The notes under the pieces: model-generated
The model's database searches: none
The model's input: the letters and a program-made list of their open reading frames with translations, nothing else
Told to the model about the DNA's origin: nothing
In this document: piece by piece, positions 20,043 through 31,696 of the stretch
Layout: each line of letters opens with the position of its first letter
How positions within the stretch are numbered: the first letter of the stretch is position 1
Assembly: GCF_051622035.1 (NCBI RefSeq)
Contig: NC_135360.1
Location: 31,513,206 to 31,577,205, forward strand
Direction: 5' to 3'
Length of the DNA stretch: 64,000 bases
Source of the DNA: Arctopsyche grandis
Taxonomy: Eukaryota; Arthropoda; Insecta; Trichoptera; Hydropsychidae
Program-made: the position numbers and the translations under genes

Positions 20043-20766
20043 AATGCAATAGATATCGCCGCAAACACTGAAAAGAACATGCATACCTACATTAAGGAAC
20101 ATTCATATATGTACATGTTCATTTGTATGTGGATGGCCGGGCGAGAGTGCGGGGATGGAATAAGAAGACAGCTTGGGGCAGTGTGGAGTGAAGAGGTGAT
20201 GCGAATTGATGGCAAGGGCTGTGCATGCTGAAACCACTAGCGACAATATCCTCGGGTTTGATGCAATTATCAATTCCTTTCTAAAACCACTTGTTGAAAT
20301 ATCAACGGGCACGATACTACTGTATTATAATTAGACTTTGGATAGGGATTGATGCACTGTTGTTAACTTCTTAGAAAAACAATGCTTTTTTGCTCTATTT
20401 CTTCGAACACTAATGGAATTGTCTGCTGTTATTTGCAAATGCACCGATCCACAGCTTAAGTCGGATTATAATAAATATGAAAAAAATGTATCGTATTTTT
20501 AAAAAGGGCGGCTTTTTAAACTTCGCTAAAGGGTGGTATATATGTATGTATTTAATCTAATAATTGCTTAAAAATATTTATTTGTGTAGAGTTCGAGATA
20601 TAGGGAGGATTGCAGGAGAGATAATCAAAGGCGATCTTCAAAGTCAATCAATGCACGTTTATTATAATATAACGTACATCCAGTATACGGCCCGACCCGC
20701 GACCCCACTCCACTTCTGTCAACCGGTCTCTGGGGTACCAACTGTTAACACTATAACACTCATGTG
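20043..20766. other. Unassigned; one GC-richer patch near 20690-20740
   Basis: 20560-20750 reads like decayed mobile DNA (CGGCCCGACCCGCGACCCC) but no termini or domains are recognised. Confidence 0.3.
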
Positions 20767-20868
20767 TAGTCACCGGAGCCTGAGGGGGCCGTGTATTGTT
20801 CAAAGGTTGTAAATGCATTGTTAAAGGTTTGCCGAACAATGGATAGCACTGTGACTATCCTACCTCTA
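20767..20868 (+). mobile_element. hAT MITE B, 102 bp
   Basis: Perfect 8-bp duplication CTCATGTG at 20759-20766 and 20869-20876. Starts TAGTCACCGGAGCCTGAGGG, ends ATCCTACCTCTA. Shares GTTGTAAATGCATTGTTAAA with sister copies but has lost much of the right arm. Confidence 0.85.
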
Positions 20869-20876
20869 CTCATGTG

Positions 20877-22887
20877 TACCACTGCCTGTACACCACTCCT
20901 CAACATTACTCATTAGTCATTACATAATTCACTCACACATAAAATCCCACACTTATGTATATATCCAAATATAAAAGCTTGTACTGCAAAGTTTATATGA
21001 GATGAGAGTAAATGGAAATGAAAAAAAGTAGCATTGACCACTGATCAAATTTGTAATCTTCAATGTTAACTAGCCGTACATATTTCGGTAAAGTATCAAA
21101 GCAATGTAAATCTCTATCGGCGGCCAAACCTCGCAAAATGGCAAAGTTTCAAAGCGATCGGAAGAGTGTAGAAAGTTTGTTAGACTAACGAACGAAGTGA
21201 GACTAAAAAAAACCTTGTAAAAAATGTAGAATGATAAACGTAGTCCCATTCCATGTTAGATATTCCAACAGATATTATTTCTCATAACTTGACTCACCTT
21301 GGCTAACTTTGTATATTTTAGTTGATCAGCTAAAAAGACTCAATTGATACTTACCATATATACCATACATAACTAGAGTAGCTGACATAGTGGAGTGAGT
21401 TAAGAGATTGAAATGGCAATGGGCGAGAAATGTGCATTTACATATGTACTAGTTTTATTTTTTTTCATTTTCATCCATAAAACCCCTTCGATTTTGCGTG
21501 GATGTTTTTCGATTTTTCTTCCACTAGTTTTTTCGACCCCTTAAACATTTGTGCTCTTCACGAAAATATTCAAGTATAATTCTTGTATCAATGTGATGGA
21601 AATAAAAAAAAATCACTAAATTTAATAAACCGGAAGTAGGATATTTTATTCTTAGAAAGGTCAAAAATGTTGTGGCCACTATTCTGTCCGTACCCCTGAA
21701 TGTATCAAGCTGAAAATTTATATTTGTATTCTTTATGTACTAACTTAGAGCTGGTAAAGTTTTGGTCAGAATTTGTAAACCAGAAATATTATTTTTTTTA
21801 AAACAATACTTCATTATTTTATTTTGACCTTTTATATTATTTAAATCTTCTTGATATTGATTGTGTATAATACTGATAGTGATTTCAACCTTCCCTCACC
21901 GAAGTGAAGTATGCAAGTGCCCCAATTTTTACGTTTTTCGTAATAACTATGTGGTTTTCAAAGCTATACACCCTATATTTCTTGTATTCCTAGAATTAAC
22001 TACAAGAAATTTATTTTAATAGATTTTGTATGATTTAGAAAAGGGGTATATCGTAAATAAATACATTTATCCATTTCTACGATCCAAAGTATGATTTAAA
22101 GGCGGTAGCGATAAGTCATGTTTTTGACTGTTCGCTAGCATATTCTTATTGATCGATGAATCAATCCGAGAGTAAGAGACAGCTATATTTTCGTAAGCTA
22201 TTGTTTTCGTCGCTTTTGGCGCGTGGCTATTGAGTCATGCAGTCGCCTGTTGGCCTTACCTATGTGCGTTTGCGTGTTGATGCTTGTCGTTATTTTTCAA
22301 TACAAAAATAGTCAAAAACATGCTATAGGACTAAAACTTTTTTATGTTGATGTATAAAATGATTAATAAGATATATATTGAACCCATTTGTATTTTGATT
22401 AAAAAATACTGGGGTCTTACTCGACCCCGGTTCGGGACACTCGTTCAATCTCAACGCTCCGTCCTTCAAAGGTTTATTCAATTCTCATGGTTTGACCAGA
22501 AATCCACAATTTTTATATTATATATCTGCTTAAATACCTCTTCAAAATGATCTTTACAAATCAGACAGCTTTGAATGTGGGAAGTGGTTTTTTTTTTAGA
22601 TAATTTTAAATATATAGAAAAAATGTAGCGTTCATGTGACGCGTACATGGGATAGTCAAAACGATACATTCGACCTGCATATGTCCTTGACATTGTATGG
22701 TAGTATTTATCCTTGCTTGGCAGTGATCTATACCAAAACGACCCATTGGACCATTTTTGGTAAAATTGTATCCTTGCAGTAATAAAAAAAAATTGAAAAA
22801 AATTTACGTCGTGTCGATAAGAATTTCAGTAACCGATACTAAGTTTCAGTTCGATAGGACTAACGGTGTTAAAAATATCCCCAAAAT
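20877..22887. other. AT-rich intergenic stretch with weak repeat traces
   Basis: 21128-21170 shares GCAAAATGGCAAAGTTT with 24990-25020 (inverted) and 28062-28115. 22110-22300 is less AT-rich but unrecognised. The piece leading into the CA repeat resembles 3' ends of insect transposons carrying CA tails. Confidence 0.4.
21379..21435 (+). pseudogene. RTE LINE fragment
   Basis: Translation gives VADIVE, a stop, VKRLKWQWARNVH. This matches the conserved piece just before and into GHVAR of RTE elements (compare 43-258 and 58334-58430). Very short and dead. Confidence 0.5.
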
Positions 22888-22900
22888 ACACACACACACA

Positions 22901-22934
<34 letters not shown>
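22888..22934 (+). repeat. (CA)n microsatellite
   Basis: A 47-bp run of CA dinucleotides with one CAGA interruption. It follows text resembling a degraded mobile-element tail. Confidence 0.95.
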
Positions 22935-22935
<1 letters not shown>

Positions 22936-24046
22936 TTTTTCTAGATCATGAAAACGTGATCAGTGATCGATTCTGAGTTCGAATCAGTCAAAATCTCGAG
23001 TTCGAATTTTCGCATGATCACAAAACTTCATCTATTGTTACTACGTACATAGATAAAGTAAAAATTTGAACAAAAGCTGACAACCGGAAGTAGAACTTTT
23101 GTCTTGTGCAAGTTTCCATAAATTTGTGCTCAATTTGTATCGAAAATGCTGTCATAGCTATTAATATTTCATAATGCTGCCGGTATATGTGAATGCGTCT
23201 GTACGGTTCAATATCGATTTTTTTTTTTTGTAATTACTGCAGATTGAGAATACGCACAGGGCATTGTTGTATCGAAACGAAAGAGAAGTAGTACGTATGT
23301 ATGTAAAGGGGAAAAAAAATGAAACGTGCGATATAAACGCAGGCATGTAACGAATAACATCAGCTGACTGTGCGCGGACATATAAATAGAAGTGAAGCAA
23401 AAGATGTTCCCTCTTGGAATAATAATAAAACAGTGGAAAAAAAGACAGAAATATTTAGTTTGGAGAATTTTATGGAGAGCGAGCGAGACGAGAGACGAGA
23501 GAGCCGTGACGAAAGAGCGAGACGGAAACACTGATAAAGCGATGCAAGCGTTATTACGATCGGCGCACGATGGCCCGCTATACAAATTGACGGCGAACGA
23601 ATACATCCGCTCTCTTCACTCTCGATTGGGCTCAGGCGCGTGCGAGAGAGATGGAGTGCGCCGATTAGGGGAAAAGCGGGCTGGCTAAAAGGTGCGCGTG
23701 TCACTCAAACAAAAATAAATCACCTACATCGGAAAATTGGTCGCGTTACCGCCGAACTTCGCATTAAGCCTATAAAATATGGCCTTTTCGGTTAATGGAA
23801 ATTTTGAAAATTAGAATAAAGCGTACGCGCGCGTGTAAGTTTATACGCGCGTTCGTATCAAATAATTTATTTGCACAAACCAGACGCTGCCAACTAAATA
23901 TTTCATGAATTAAATTCTGCAAGTGTGTGTTGTGGTAAATTGATTTACTAGGTGTGTTGCATTTTGTATGAATTTTGAGTTCGGTGCGCCTTTTGTGCTT
24001 TCTACTTATTACTTACCTCTTCTTAGCTTGCAAACGATTTGGTCGT
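22935..24046. promoter_or_regulatory. Mostly unassigned; promoter-like block at about 23340-23700
   Basis: TATAAATA occurs at 23381-23388, followed by a GC-richer block with GAGA-type runs (GAGCGAGCGAGACGAGAGAC) at about 23475-23510 and CpG-bearing sequence to 23700. TATA plus GAGA elements are features of insect promoters. No downstream coding frame is recognised: the 98-residue frame at 23392-23688 overlaps a frame of similar size on the other strand and shows no domain. Confidence 0.3.
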
Positions 24047-24116
24047 GTGATTACTAGAAGTAGGACCGGAAGCGTGCTTTTTCCAGGAAATAGGGCAATT
24101 TGGGTCTGCTTTCTAG

Positions 24117-24661
24117 CGGTCTCCGTGACGAGACAGAATGTTAAATGACAGAAAACGCAAGTATCTGTGATTCTGTCATAGAATCTACTGGTTAGTTGGT
24201 TAGTAATGTCTGTAACAAACGGAATATTATATATGGCATGTAGTTTTTTCAGGTTAGTATATATGGGTGTAATAAATCGGTCTCCGTGACGAGACAGAAT
24301 GTTAAATTACAGAAAACGCAAATATCGGAAGGCAAAGATCTAAAATCGAAAGATCAAAAAAAAAAAAAATGGTGCATGGTAAACGGTACATACTCACTTA
24401 ATTTGCGCGAGCAGGATACAACAGGAATAAGAGGAACAGGCTTTTCCTCCCGTATTAATGTGCGCGCGCAGAATACGGGAGGAAAAGCATGTTCCTCTTG
24501 TTCCTGTTGTATCCTGCTCGCGCAAATTAAGTGAGTATGTACCGTTTACCATGCACCATTTTTTTTTGATCTTTCGACTTAAGATCTTTCGATTTTCGAT
24601 CTTTGCCTTCCGATATTTGCGTTTTCTGTCATTTTACATTCTGTCTCGTCACGTAGACCCG
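24117..24661. mobile_element. Foldback element nested in MITE C
   Basis: 24278-24456 and 24472-24661 are near-perfect reverse complements (about 180-bp arms, 15-bp loop with GTGCGCGCGC). Flanks CTTTCTAG (24109-24116) and TTTTCTAG (24662-24669) give a 7/8 target duplication. The first 50 bases of the left end are duplicated (24117-24166 and 24278-24327), with a piece of Jockey LINE between them. The arms could yield a long hairpin RNA if transcribed. Confidence 0.8.
24165..24225 (-). pseudogene. Jockey LINE fragment inside the foldback
   Basis: Its reverse complement (TGTTACAGACATTACTAACC, ATTCTATGACAGAATCAC) matches the coding text at 26872-26935. It separates the two copies of the foldback left end. 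Confidence 0.6.
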
Positions 24662-24779
24662 TTTTCTAGCTAGAAGAAAGCTATAGTGCAAAAAAAAAAG
24701 TTTCATCATAAAAATTAACATTGCACGGTGAACAATAAACAAAGAACGGCACGCTTCCGGTTATACCTCTAGTGATTAC

Positions 24780-24931
24780 TAGTCACTGGAGCCTGAGGGG
24801 GCCGTGTATTGTTCAAAGGTTGTAAATGCTTTGTTAAAGGTTCGCCCAACATTTTTTTTGTACTCTAGCTTCGTAAATAGAGCCAAACCGCCCCGATTCC
24901 TGGAAAAAGCACGGTCTCTATCCACAGTTTA
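24780..24931 (+). mobile_element. hAT MITE D, 152 bp, inserted into the target duplication of MITE C
   Basis: GTGATTAC stands on both sides (24772-24779, 24932-24939). Starts TAGTCACTGGAGCCTGAGGG and ends CTATCCACAGTTTA. Together with MITE C this gives three copies of the same 8-mer separating two elements. Confidence 0.85.
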
Positions 24932-25122
24932 GTGATTACTTACCTCTTCTTAGATTTTTTCGTCTGACGAAATTTGGGTTCTTATCCGATCGTTTTCAAA
25001 CTTTGCCATTTTGCTTGGTTTGGTCATCAATATAAGTGGAAATGACGTCCGCAATTACCATGGTGAAAAATAATCGTAATAGACACGTTTGAAAATACTG
25101 CATCTTCCTTCACGGTGACGTC

Positions 25123-25296
25123 TAAAGAGCGAACCAACTTTGCGCCGTTCATTGTTCATTGTTCACCGTGCTTTGTTCATTTTTATGATGAACCTTTTTT
25201 TTATGCCCTCTAGCTTTGTAGTTTGCCCTCTTTCCTGGAAAATAGACCCAAAACGCCCTGATTCCTGAAAAAAGCACGATTCCGGTCCTACCTCTA
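25123..25296 (+). mobile_element. hAT MITE E, 174 bp
   Basis: Perfect duplication GTGACGTC at 25115-25122 and 25297-25304. Starts TAAAGAGCGAACC and ends CCGGTCCTACCTCTA. Confidence 0.85.
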
Positions 25297-25304
25297 GTGA
25301 CGTC

Positions 25305-26850
25305 TATCGTCCACACTGTCACATTTGTCCACACTGTTATGATTATCGCCTGGAATAAAAAGTTATTATTATTATTTCTTCTTGACGTCTATCGTCCGAA
25401 TTGATCGTTCAGACTGTTCGTCCAGTTTGTTCGTTTTAGCCTCTTCTTACTTTATATCCCCTTTCGCCGCCATCTCGCTATGTCAGATTTTAATTGTTTA
25501 AAAGCCTTTAATTTTATCTTTTTTCACTCTATATTTTTTATGTTTTACGTTGCAATGCCACAATAACGCGTGCAATTCCCGTTTCAAGTGATGGTTGGAC
25601 TTAACTGTTTGTTACAAGTTATGTTAACAAGTTGATGTTAACAATTTTTTTTTTTATCCTTATGAAGAGACCGGTTAATCAGAATTTGGGAAATGTGTCT
25701 ATGTAAGTATTCTTATCTATAGTTTTATGCTTTACGGCATTATCTTCTTTAATATACTTAAATTAAACTTGATACAATATTAAAAGTACGCTAAAGAATA
25801 AATATGATAGCGAACTAAAGTGATGTGAAGATTTATTCTACATTCTGAATCTAATGACAAATATTAAAATTGAATTAGACTAGATTCGGTATACAATTCT
25901 AAAACGCTTAGTATTCGAAAGCGAATAGCGGACACAGAATAAGATATTATACTTGTAAGTGATGTAAAAATAAAGATTAAAAGTTAAACAAAATAGATTG
26001 TACTTTTCATAATATATATTATTTACAATATAGGGTGAGTGATATATTTATAATATAGGGTATAGATATGTACAACTTACTGGGTATAATTCTAATTTAA
26101 AACAAATGTTAATAATTATAGTGTATTAACACAAATGTATTATGAAACTTTGAAATGTTTTGTTTTTGCACTGAAAGAACAAAATGAGAGAGAGAAAAAA
26201 TTGGAAAAGAAAAAGCAAGAGACCAAGCTAGAAAGTGTTACGTTTGTAATGTAAAACGGTCGGTTGTGTGTCGTCTGGCCAAGTTGTTCCAGATGGAAGT
26301 TAATAAGTATGTATTATACATATGCATCGAATATACTTTTAGCAAAGTCAGAGTTCATTTTTCAATATTTGAAATTACATATTCGTGTATTGTAGATCAC
26401 AAATCCGGTAAACACTCACTCCTTATCTAATCGAGATGATAAAACGCGTACACGCATACATACATGGTGTTATTTGAATAATTTACATTCGATAGCGGAC
26501 GCATTTGGTGAATTTTAAAATAATATCGTTAAGTAAATGAAAAATGTGTGCGATAAGATTAAAATATATTTATAAAGAAGTCAGGACAAGAGTTGGAATT
26601 TTGAGCAGAACGACTGGTCGCGTTATTAGCCGGACGAGATAAGAACAAAAAAACCAGGACAAAGGCGTTTGTTTCGTTACATTAGTCACAATCTTTATTT
26701 TACTGTTTGTTTTATAAAAATTATCGTTTAGGTATGCTTGGATTGTTTGCCATCGTTATATTATTCGTTTACTGGAAATTTACTAAAATTTCACTATCCA
26801 ATCTGTCAACCACATGTAATTTATCGTAACCATCTCTTTTTTGTGTACAA
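25305..26850. other. Unassigned AT-rich sequence
   Basis: TGACGTCTATCGTCC recurs at 25298 and 25383, and a short ATT microsatellite lies near 25365. Otherwise nothing recognised. Confidence 0.5.
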
Positions 26851-27027
26851 ATTTACACAGGTCTGTTTTTGTTTGTTACAGACATTACTAACAAACTAAC
26901 CAGTAGATTCTATGACAGAATCACTAATAACCATACTAACACACTTGTGAAGAGTCTCGGTGATTACAACAAAATATCTATACCCTTCAGGTATAAACAC
27001 AGATTACCTAAACACAAGCTGCTTTAG
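26851..27027 (+). pseudogene. C-terminus of Jockey-type LINE ORF2
   Basis: The frame ends with a stop at 27025-27027. It includes NKLTSRFYDRI, LVKSLGDYNK and PFRYKHRLPKHKLL. A ...FY.R...N...L...L.DY...IPFR.KHR.P...LL ending is typical of Jockey-clade ORF2 proteins. No RT motifs are present in this copy; it is a fragment. Confidence 0.7.
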
Positions 27028-27298
27028 GTCATCGACTTTAGAGAGTCTTTAATTAATATTATGTATTAGATGTATTATGAACATTTATAAGGATTGTAAA
27101 TAGGTTTTTGAGCTCTTTTTCCTATTATGCTTTAGATTAACATTAGAACAATATAATACTGTGATTACTAACCAAATTAAATTAAATTGTAAAATAGAAA
27201 ATGATCAGTAGATCAGTAGCTATTAAAATAGATATAAGATGTATTGTGACCATAATTTCGTGATAATAAAAAGCATTTAAAAATCAAAATCAAAACAC
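26851..27298 (+). mobile_element. Jockey-type LINE, 5'-truncated 3' end
   Basis: It comprises the C-terminal coding end and a 3' untranslated tail ending ATCAAAATCAAAAC. Tail sequences recur at 16585-16815 (minus), 28940-29135 and partly 38400-38520. Severe 5' truncation is usual for LINE copies. Confidence 0.7.
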
Positions 27299-27559
27299 TG
27301 GTCTTTTTTTTTCAATATTTCAAAGTATGTACATTGGTTTTATCTCACGAAAGCGTATTTAAGGCAGGTTATAAACGTATAGAAAACAAGTACATATGCA
27401 TTATAATTGAATTAGCTACCAGTAATCGCTAAAATCTTATATGTATGTATGCTGAGCCGTGCTGAGGCATTGGAAACGGGACATTTTCCAAGTCTGAAAA
27501 AAATCTGAAGGGCGCTCGAAGCGAGAAGTATAACTTTCTTACGACGAAAAATACAATAT

Positions 27560-28035
27560 TGTAACATACGCCACCGGTTAAGTGCAATCGGATTAGGCCA
27601 AGTAGCAGTCCCATTTCCCAGAATCCGTACGAGCGTGAGATGGCGCATCCCTGAGACTGTGTGACCGTTTGAGATAATTGGTTTCGAGGATTATCTCCAG
27701 GCTTAAGTGCATTCGGCTAGCAATGAAAACTCCCGAATGAACTGAGTGGGCGGCACGGCTTCCCGGTATAGTATAGTAACTGACAGTGCGATAGCGTGGG
27801 ACTGAGTGCCTTGGACCGTGGGACTGCATATCCGGGTACGTGCCTAAACAATGGGGAAGTAACCGGACGTCGAAGATGCAGTGAGCGACCTGCCCTTTAT
27901 AGGCAGATACTTAGGCCATATCAAGACATTCTGGACGGAGCACGGGCAGTGCGTGGATCTCCTTAATCACCCAAATAAATGCTGTGAAGCGACTTTCGCC
28001 TTTTATTTGGATCCTCCACTCACCCGTACGCAACA
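27560..28035 (+). mobile_element. Solo LTR (Gypsy-like), 476 bp
   Basis: Begins TGTAACATACGCCACCGG and ends CCCGTACGCAACA, with ATAT on both sides (27556-27559, 28036-28039), a 4-bp duplication. An AATAAA near 27975 fits an LTR poly(A) signal. It is GC-richer than its surroundings. No internal region remains, so recombination between two LTRs is the likely origin. The family is inferred only from duplication length and TG..CA ends. Confidence 0.55.
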
Positions 28036-28215
28036 ATATGAACAATGTATTTCAATGACTTAATTATATTGATGACCAAACCGAGCAAAATTGCAAAGTC
28101 TGAAAACGATCACGACCAAATCGGTTTCTAAAGTAAGTAGAAGTTGGTAAAAAAAAAAGCTAATTAGAGGCTTATTAAAAGGCCGTTAATTAGTGGGTTC
28201 CCATTATTTTTTTTA

Positions 28216-28503
28216 TTGAAAAATAAAGATCCTGATCACTATGTATCACATGGATATTTTAAATGTACTGAGCGAGTGAGATTTACAGGAATCTTATTCA
28301 AGTATTATACAAGCTATACAAAAAATTCTGACAATACTATGGCTGAAAGAAGTTTCATCAAATTAAGAATAATCAAAAATTATTTGAGATATGTAAGTAG
28401 TCAAGATCGCTGTTTTAATTTAAGCATTTTGTCAATAGAATATAAATTAATCTCATTAATTAATGAGATTGCTAATTTAAAAGCGAGAAAAATAAAATTA
28501 TAG
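28216..28503 (+). pseudogene. hAT transposase C-terminal (hATC dimerisation) fragment
   Basis: The residues AERSFIKLRIIKNYLR, followed by a SQDRCFNLSILSIEY stretch and an ending KARKIKL, match the conserved C-terminus of hAT transposases of the ZMYM1-like type, where the usual pattern is AERSFSKLK.IK..LR..M.QERL..L.LLSIE. The first 40 codons are not recognisable, consistent with an internal deletion. The zinc finger and the catalytic D/D/E residues are absent. Confidence 0.75.
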
Positions 28504-28939
28504 ATGCGTTTTTTTATTTAAATTTTAAGTATGAATAGTTAAATTAGTACTACGAATAACTATAATGTTTTATTATAAATTGGTCTTTGACATTTTTGTT
28601 TTTTTAAAAAAAGCTTAATTTTAACGTAATTTTAATACGATAAATAATTTTCGTAATAAAATTATTTCTATAATTCCGTTTTTGTCATTTAGCTATTAAA
28701 AAAAGACATAAAGGGGCGCTTATTTGATATTTGCCAAGGACGCCAAAATCATTGATACGGCTCTGTATATATGTATGTACTACATACTGGGTACAATAAT
28801 GAAGACTATTTTTACACATGGTTTATATTACAAGGCTCTTCTATATTTCACTTCGCTCATTGGTCTAACAACATATTATTAGTTTATTTACCCAAAAGAG
28901 AAAATAATTCATTGTTAGACCAAAATACTGTATTATATT

Positions 28940-29135
28940 ATAATGACAAAGTATTGTAAATAGGTTTTTGATCTCTTTTTCCTACTAAGCTGTACATTAA
29001 CATTAGAATAATATAATACTATGATTAATAACAAAATTAAATTAAAATTGTAAAATAGAAAATGATCAGTAGATCCGTAGCTTTTAAATAGATATAAGAT
29101 GTATTGTGAACATGATTTCGTAATAATCTTTGAAA
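28940..29135 (+). mobile_element. Jockey LINE 3' tail copy
   Basis: GTAAATAGGTTTTTGATCTC, AAAATGATCAGTAGATCCGT and AGATGTATTGTGAACATGAT align with the tail at 27090-27270. Non-coding. Confidence 0.6.
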
Positions 29136-30924
29136 AAATTATCTATTTGGTATTTCCCTACATCAATTCAGGTCTAACATCAAGAGAATCTTGACCGATT
29201 GATTAATTTCTTCTCCTATTCTATTTTTCCAATATTTCCAATATTTTTATACTTTATTTTAGTTATGTAATGTGCTATTTAATCATATTATAGCTTTCAT
29301 TCTTTTCCTTTTCATTTGTTTATTTTGTATTTACCTTTTTCATTTGTTTTATATTTGTAAATTTCAATTTCTTCTTATATTCTATTTTATAACCTTTTCC
29401 CAATATTTTAATACTATAGTTTAATTATGCAATGTTCTACATATTTTGTCATGCCTTTATTCTTTTCTTTTTAATTTTTCATTGTAAAAATCTTTTATTG
29501 GACTCGGATGTTACATATATTATTTATTTACTATTTGTTTTTTTTATACATATCTTTGTACATCCTGTCTGTTGATTTTTCAATAAATAAATAAATAATA
29601 GAAAGCATTTAAAATTCAAAATAATGACAAAGTACTAAATGCCGGTAAATGAATTTAGGCAAAAAAATAAATAAAAATTGTTCGAATTATGTGTAGGTAC
29701 TTTTAAAAAAATAGATTGCTAAAGATAATATCAAATTGATTTATATCGGATATGAGAAGTTATTACTTAAGGCATCTATTTTAAGACCGCGTAAGAAATC
29801 GATGAATGTTTTAAGGGTTTTATTAAAATTTTACAAATTTTCTAAAGCAGTATATATTAGAGGAAAAGTTTCGTGCCTCAAAAATATGGAGGAAACCGCT
29901 AAAACTAAAATCTAATTATAGAAATTCATCATCAATAGGTCTTAAAATAAATTTTTAAAAATGCCTTCCGAAAATAGCTTGCATTCGTGTTAAAAATCAA
30001 TTGAATTTCATTCGAGCTTGTGACTCTATGTATGTATATGAAATGTCCATTATGCATACAGCATACATATATTTAACCGTAATTGAGTTTAAGTCCAATA
30101 TATGTATATATTTTTTTTATGTAAAATAAAATCAACAAACGTTTAAACATTATTATATTATAAAGTCGACTGTGGCGATTTTAATTTTCGATAGCAGGTC
30201 GCTTGTGATGTTTTTGTTATAATATTTATATGTATAACGCGTTCGTACGCAAGTGTTGGAATTGCGTTCGAATAATGATAACGTGCAAACGATTTAAAAT
30301 CATAATATAAATTGCTTATTGACTATCTAATTTACAGGCGAGCGATTAATTGCTGGTTGGCGATGAGAAAATATAAATTAAGTTCGCACACAAGTGGCGA
30401 GCTGTAAGTGACTAATTGCATACTGGTATTTGTCTTTATTTACTTCAAAATTAGCACCCATTTCAAAATCGAAAAATTGCTTTACATAAAAAAACACAAT
30501 CCTAGTATATATTAAGGTCGTAGAAAATGATAATAACGTTGATAAAAAAATAAACAAATTATTTGTAGCCTATATGTATGTATGTAACAAACGGAAAATT
30601 GAAACTTAAATATCATAAAATATTGATGGAAAAAAATAATTAAGATAATAAATGGAAAACTGACAGTTTTAAGCACGTGTGGAGATACAAAATAGATCCT
30701 ATACAACGATAACATTAAAAAAATTGTAATGGAAACCCTTTTTTTTACTATTTATACTTATGTATAAATAGTAAAATATACAACGTAAATATAATTTAAT
30801 AGCCAAATCTTGTAAAATTGGCAAAAAAATCATCGTACCCGCTGTCACAAATCTTTTGTATTTAATTTATGTACAATTTGTAAAAAATATGTAAAAAATC
30901 TAAATCCATAGATATCTCAATGGA
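29136..30924. other. T-rich and AT-rich sequence, nothing decisive
   Basis: 29160-29620 is strongly T-rich on plus and ends in AATAAATAAATAAATAATAG followed by AAAGCATTTAAAATTC, again Jockey-tail-like. The rest to 30924 is AT-rich without features. Confidence 0.4.
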
Positions 30925-31100
30925 TTAATTATTTGATTAATTCATTAATTCATTGTTATTTCGTGTTCTTCAACTTCTCCAAATACAGTGATTTTTGCAA
31001 TAAAAATGCTGCATTGTTTGTAATTAATTGTCCAGGAAGGCGCATTGGAGTCTTCCTGTCAAACCTTCCTGGTATATATCTATGTAAAAATAAAATGTGC
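30925..31100 (+). mobile_element. SINE family 1, 5'-truncated, plus orientation
   Basis: Carries the 3' hairpin CCAGGAAGGC ... CCTTCCTGG followed by TATATATCTATGTAAAAATA. The adjoining TGCTGTTTCTTTCCAAAATC also follows the hairpin of the copy at 55150-55627, so the repeat unit extends past the A-rich piece in these two copies. Confidence 0.65.
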
Positions 31101-31420
31101 TGTTTCTTTCCAAAATCTACGGCTTCGTCTCTTTCACACTCTTTGTGTACTTATTATTTATTTTATTATTATAATTAATACACAAATGATTAAAGAAAAA
31201 CAATAAAAATATCAAATTAATGACCAATGTGACCTGACAGCTTGTCCCAATGCGTGACACCAGTCTTACAGTTAAACAAGAACAGTAAAAAAATATTAAA
31301 AAATCATTCATCTAATTCAAATATACTCAGGTATATACATATATATGTACATACATTTCGGTTGAATAAACTTCTTTCAAGTAATTGCAACCCCTCTCCT
31401 TACTCTCATCCATTACATCC

Positions 31421-31696
31421 AGCAGCATAGATCAGTAGTTAGCAAGGAATGCTTTCAATCAAGTAGTCATGGATTCAATCCCTGCCCGGTGCTGCTTGCC
31501 AGACCTTGGATATGAACAGAAAAAAAATATTAAAAAACCATTCATCTAATTCATAATTACTTACCATAATTAATTGTTAATTTCATGTTCTTCAGCTTCT
31601 CCAAAATTCTGCATTTTTGTAGTTAATTGTCTAGGAAGGCGCATTGGGGTCTTCCAGTCAAGCCTTCCTGGTATATATCTATGTAAAAATAAAATG
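31421..31696 (+). mobile_element. SINE family 1, internally deleted, plus orientation
   Basis: Head AGCAGCATAGATCAGTAGTT with a B-box-like GGATTCAATCCC, a shortened body and the 3' hairpin (AGGAAGGC ... GCCTTCC), then TATATATCTATGTAAAAATA. The middle of the body is missing. Confidence 0.7.

Larger units (their letters stand above)
24055..24771 (+). mobile_element. hAT MITE C, 717 bp composite carrying a nested foldback
   Basis: Bounded by GTGATTAC at 24047-24054 and 24772-24779. The left end TAGAAGTAGGACCGGAAGCG and right end CGCTTCCGGTTATACCTCTA are family termini. Most of its length is a foldback element (24117-24661). The right-hand target copy is also the left-hand copy of MITE D. Confidence 0.8.
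27452..28765 (+). mobile_element. hAT transposon relic, interrupted by a solo LTR
   Basis: Left end CTGAGCCGTGCTGAGGC and the reverse complement of the right end, CAGAGCCGTATCAATG, are related termini. Flanks TATGTATG (27444-27451) and TATATATG (28766-28773) give a 7/8 match for an 8-bp duplication, with the caution that both lie in simple sequence. Between them lie a solo LTR (27560-28035) and a fragment of hAT transposase (28216-28503). Most of the transposase has been lost. Confidence 0.6.

Noticed and set aside
23360..23704. Overlapping frames of 98, 114 and 132 residues on both strands
   Set aside because: They occupy the same bases on opposite strands, have arginine- or serine-rich composition from a GC-richer block and show no domain; at most the block is regulatory.
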